Part shown: positions 62,484 to 64,000 of the stretch, one piece after another
Numbering within the stretch: the stretch's first letter is position 1
Layout of the letters: each line of letters opens with the position of its first letter
Source of the DNA: Hymenobacter swuensis DY53
GTDB lineage: Bacteria; Bacteroidota; Bacteroidia; Cytophagales; Hymenobacteraceae
Length of the DNA stretch: 64,000 nucleotides
NCBI RefSeq assembly: GCF_000576555.1
Contig: NZ_CP007145.1
Span: 1,798,001-1,862,000 of the forward strand
Direction: 5' to 3'
The notes under the pieces: generated by a model
What the model saw: only the letters and a program-made list of their open reading frames with translations
Databases searched by the model: none
What the model was told of the DNA's origin: nothing
Position numbers and translations under genes: made by a program

Positions 62484-63200
62484 TCAGTCGGCATCCGATG
62501 GGGTGCCGGGAGCCAGATGCACGCGGTTCAGCTCGGCCTTGTGCGTGCGCCAGTCGGGCATGAATTGGTCCATAAGGCCCCAGAAACGGGCGTTGTGCAG
62601 CCGCTCATGCAGGTGCGTCAGCTCGTGTACCACCACGTATTCCAGACAAAGTAGCGGGCGTTTCATTAGCTCCAGGTTCAGCCAGATGCGCCGCGCCCCG
62701 ATGTTACAGGTGCCCCAACGGGTGCGCATCTGCTTCACGCCCCAGCTGGCGGCCGGCCGGCCCACTACCGGTTCCCATTTTAGGAGTAATTCCGGCACCA
62801 GCTGCTTCAGCTGCTGTCGATAAAAGGCCACTAATACCGCTTCCCGCTGTGCTGCGCTGCTGTCGGCGGGCACGCGTAGGCGGAGCTGGCCAGCGGTTTC
62901 GTCCAGTGTCACGTGGGCGCGGCCGGTTTCCACTACCAGTTCGTAAGCGCGGCCCTGGTACGGGTATTGCTCGCCGGAGGTATAGTGCAGGCTGGGCCGG
63001 GGTTCCCGGGTGGAAAACTGCTGCTGGTGTTTCTCAATCCAGGCGCGGCGGGCGGTTATAAACTGCTCCACTGCCGCCACCGACGTGTGCAAGGGCACAG
63101 CTACCCGAATTCGCCCGCCGGCGTATACCGTTAGGCGCAGGCTGCGCATGCGTTTGCGCACAAGGTCTATTTCGAAGCCGGCAATAGTGGTAAGGGACAT
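62484..63200 (-). CDS. YgjP-like M48/SprT-type metallopeptidase
   Basis: A 238-residue zinc-dependent protein of the YgjP (DUF45) family. It starts with a beta-rich region (SLRLTVYAGGRIRVAVPLHTS) and continues with RTRWGTCNIGARRIWLNLELM and YVVVHELTHLHERLHNARFW, where HELTH and the later His of LHNARFW bind zinc. It has no signal peptide and is cytosolic. The substrate is unknown; some members are tied to type I restriction systems, which are not seen here. Start ATG at 63200. Confidence 0.88.
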   Translation of the reverse strand: MSLTTIAGFEIDLVRKRMRSLRLTVYAGGRIRVAVPLHTSVAAVEQFITARRAWIEKHQQQFSTREPRPSLHYTSGEQYPYQGRAYELVVETGRAHVTLDETAGQLRLRVPADSSAAQREAVLVAFYRQQLKQLVPELLLKWEPVVGRPAASWGVKQMRTRWGTCNIGARRIWLNLELMKRPLLCLEYVVVHELTHLHERLHNARFWGLMDQFMPDWRTHKAELNRVHLAPGTPSDAD

Positions 63201-63246
63201 AGAGACACCAAAGATACGGCTACCAGTTCGAGTGAAAGGTCGACCT

Positions 63247-63346
63247 GTCAGTCTGAGCAGTGTGAAGGACCTTACTATGGTTGAACAAGTTGCTAGCATG
63301 CTTATCGTTTTGCTGTCAGTAGGTCCTTCGCGCTGCTGCGGATGAC
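63247..63346. repeat. GTCA...GAAGGACCT-type inverted repeat
   Basis: Arms at 63247-63274 and 63319-63346 share GTCA, AGCAG and GAAGGACCT in inverted orientation, 44 bases apart. It lies between divergent genes. Confidence 0.65.
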
Positions 63347-63419
63347 GACTTACCCCCACTTTTCGCAGAACCGACCGTTTTTTCGCAGTTTGCGGGCTGT
63401 ATTATCCAACTCGTGTCCA

Positions 63420-64000
63420 GTGCCCGTTTCTGCTGCTGTTTCTCCGGTTCGTTTTGTTATCTGCGGTGTGGGCCACATCGGCCGCCGCCACGCCGCGCTG
63501 GTGGCCCGGCACCCGGAGGCGCATTTAGCGGCCTTGGTGGACGCGCGGCCGGAGCTGGCCGCCGAGTTGGCCCAGGAGTTTCCGGGCGTGCCGTTTTATG
63601 CTTCCCTCCATGACTACCTCGCCCACGGCCCCGCCGCCGAGGTGCTGACGGTGGCCACGCCCAACGGCCTGCACGCGTCCCAGGCTCAACAGGGCTTGCG
63701 GGCGGGTTTACACGTTGTCATCGAAAAACCCATGGCCTTGCGCACCACCGATGCCCAAGCGGTGGTAGAAGTAGCCCGGCAAACCGGCCGGCTGGTGTTT
63801 GGGGTGATGCAGAACCGCTATTCGCCGCCGGCTGCCTGGCTGAAGCAGGTGATGGACGAAGGCCGCCTCGGGCAGGTACACATAGTGCAGCTCAACTGCT
63901 TCTGGAACCGCGACGAGCGGTACTATACGCCCGGCAGCTGGCACGGCACCCAGGCCCTCGACGGCGGCACGCTGTTCACGCAGTTCAGCCATTTCGTGGA
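63420..64000 (+). CDS. Gfo/Idh/MocA-family oxidoreductase, 3' end cut by window
   Basis: About 193 residues of an NAD(P)-dependent dehydrogenase. The Rossmann motif VRFVICGVGHIGRRHAALV near residues 10-28 is followed by VLTVATPNGLHASQA and HVVIEKPMALRTTDA (the EKP catalytic Lys near 104). The frame stays open to the window end. No ATG exists near the start; GTG at 63420 is the best candidate. Many relatives act on sugar nucleotides such as UDP-GlcNAc acids; the DegT-type gene at 60313 could be functionally related, but M48 genes lie between. Confidence 0.85.
   Translation, partial: MPVSAAVSPVRFVICGVGHIGRRHAALVARHPEAHLAALVDARPELAAELAQEFPGVPFYASLHDYLAHGPAAEVLTVATPNGLHASQAQQGLRAGLHVVIEKPMALRTTDAQAVVEVARQTGRLVFGVMQNRYSPPAAWLKQVMDEGRLGQVHIVQLNCFWNRDERYYTPGSWHGTQALDGGTLFTQFSHFV

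Noticed and set aside
1..64000. CRISPR arrays, insertion sequences, prophage or integrative element borders
   Set aside because: No regularly spaced repeats, transposase, integrase or phage structural genes were found, and the single tRNA gene shows no attachment-site duplication.

Overview
The window is about 60% GC and looks like the chromosome of a Hymenobacter-type member of the Bacteroidota (Cytophagales). The evidence is a type IX secretion (T9SS) type A sorting domain, a DUF4270 lipoprotein, a PID-CTERM protein, a LytS/LytR-type sensor-regulator pair, TAnnTTTG promoter boxes in front of several genes and RNAs, and 'GTCAT...GAGCG...GGAATC'-style inverted repeats between genes. This assignment is inferred from the sequence only. 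Genes are densely packed on both strands; no CRISPR array, insertion sequence, prophage or rRNA operon was seen.

Layout. 1-9.6 kb: mostly minus-strand housekeeping (bioB and bioF, an acetyltransferase, rluF, a prolyl-aminopeptidase-like lipoprotein, a DinB-like protein) and a plus-strand methyltransferase. 9.6-14.9 kb: a Wzm/Wzt-type polysaccharide exporter, a divergent UbiA-family enzyme and a YebC/TACO1 protein. 15-23.5 kb: a ureohydrolase, a DUF4097 protein, an MBL-fold hydrolase, a cupin, a transaldolase-fusion-type glucose-6-phosphate isomerase, an alpha/beta hydrolase, DoxX and a protein with a C-terminal J-like motif. 23.7-28.4 kb: a compact three-gene operon of mostly helical proteins resembling ClyA/alpha-xenorhabdolysin pore-forming toxins, with an unusual 816-residue middle subunit. 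28.5-37.9 kb: an HDAC-family protein, Kelch and DUF4270 lipoproteins, a multi-PAS kinase with a lone receiver, a LytS/LytTR pair and a Spy-like protein.

39-43.3 kb is the most remarkable part: a Ro60 (Rsr) orthologue and the RNA ligase RtcB flank a tandem array of five predicted bacterial Y RNAs. All five share TGCCGTAG-N7-TTACTTCG (with small variations) on the 5' side and a TTGCCCC-like element on the 3' side. Three carry a circularly permuted tRNA mimic: T arm, then an acceptor-like hairpin closed by a loop, then a D arm. One has lost the D arm and one has no tRNA-like part. Together this is an RNA quality-control/repair island in which one Ro ring could choose among several RNA adaptors.

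43.8-64 kb: a PID-CTERM mini-protein, a giant T9SS-secreted protein with three DUF4394 units, MOSC, VIT/CCC1, Dps and low-affinity iron permease genes (a metal-handling cluster), tRNA-Leu(GAG), a DUF4153 membrane protein with a likely frameshift in a run of five C, guaA, the SRP RNA, a small transaldolase, ftsE, a glycosyltransferase, a DegT-type aminotransferase, two zinc metalloproteases, and a Gfo/Idh/MocA oxidoreductase cut by the window end.
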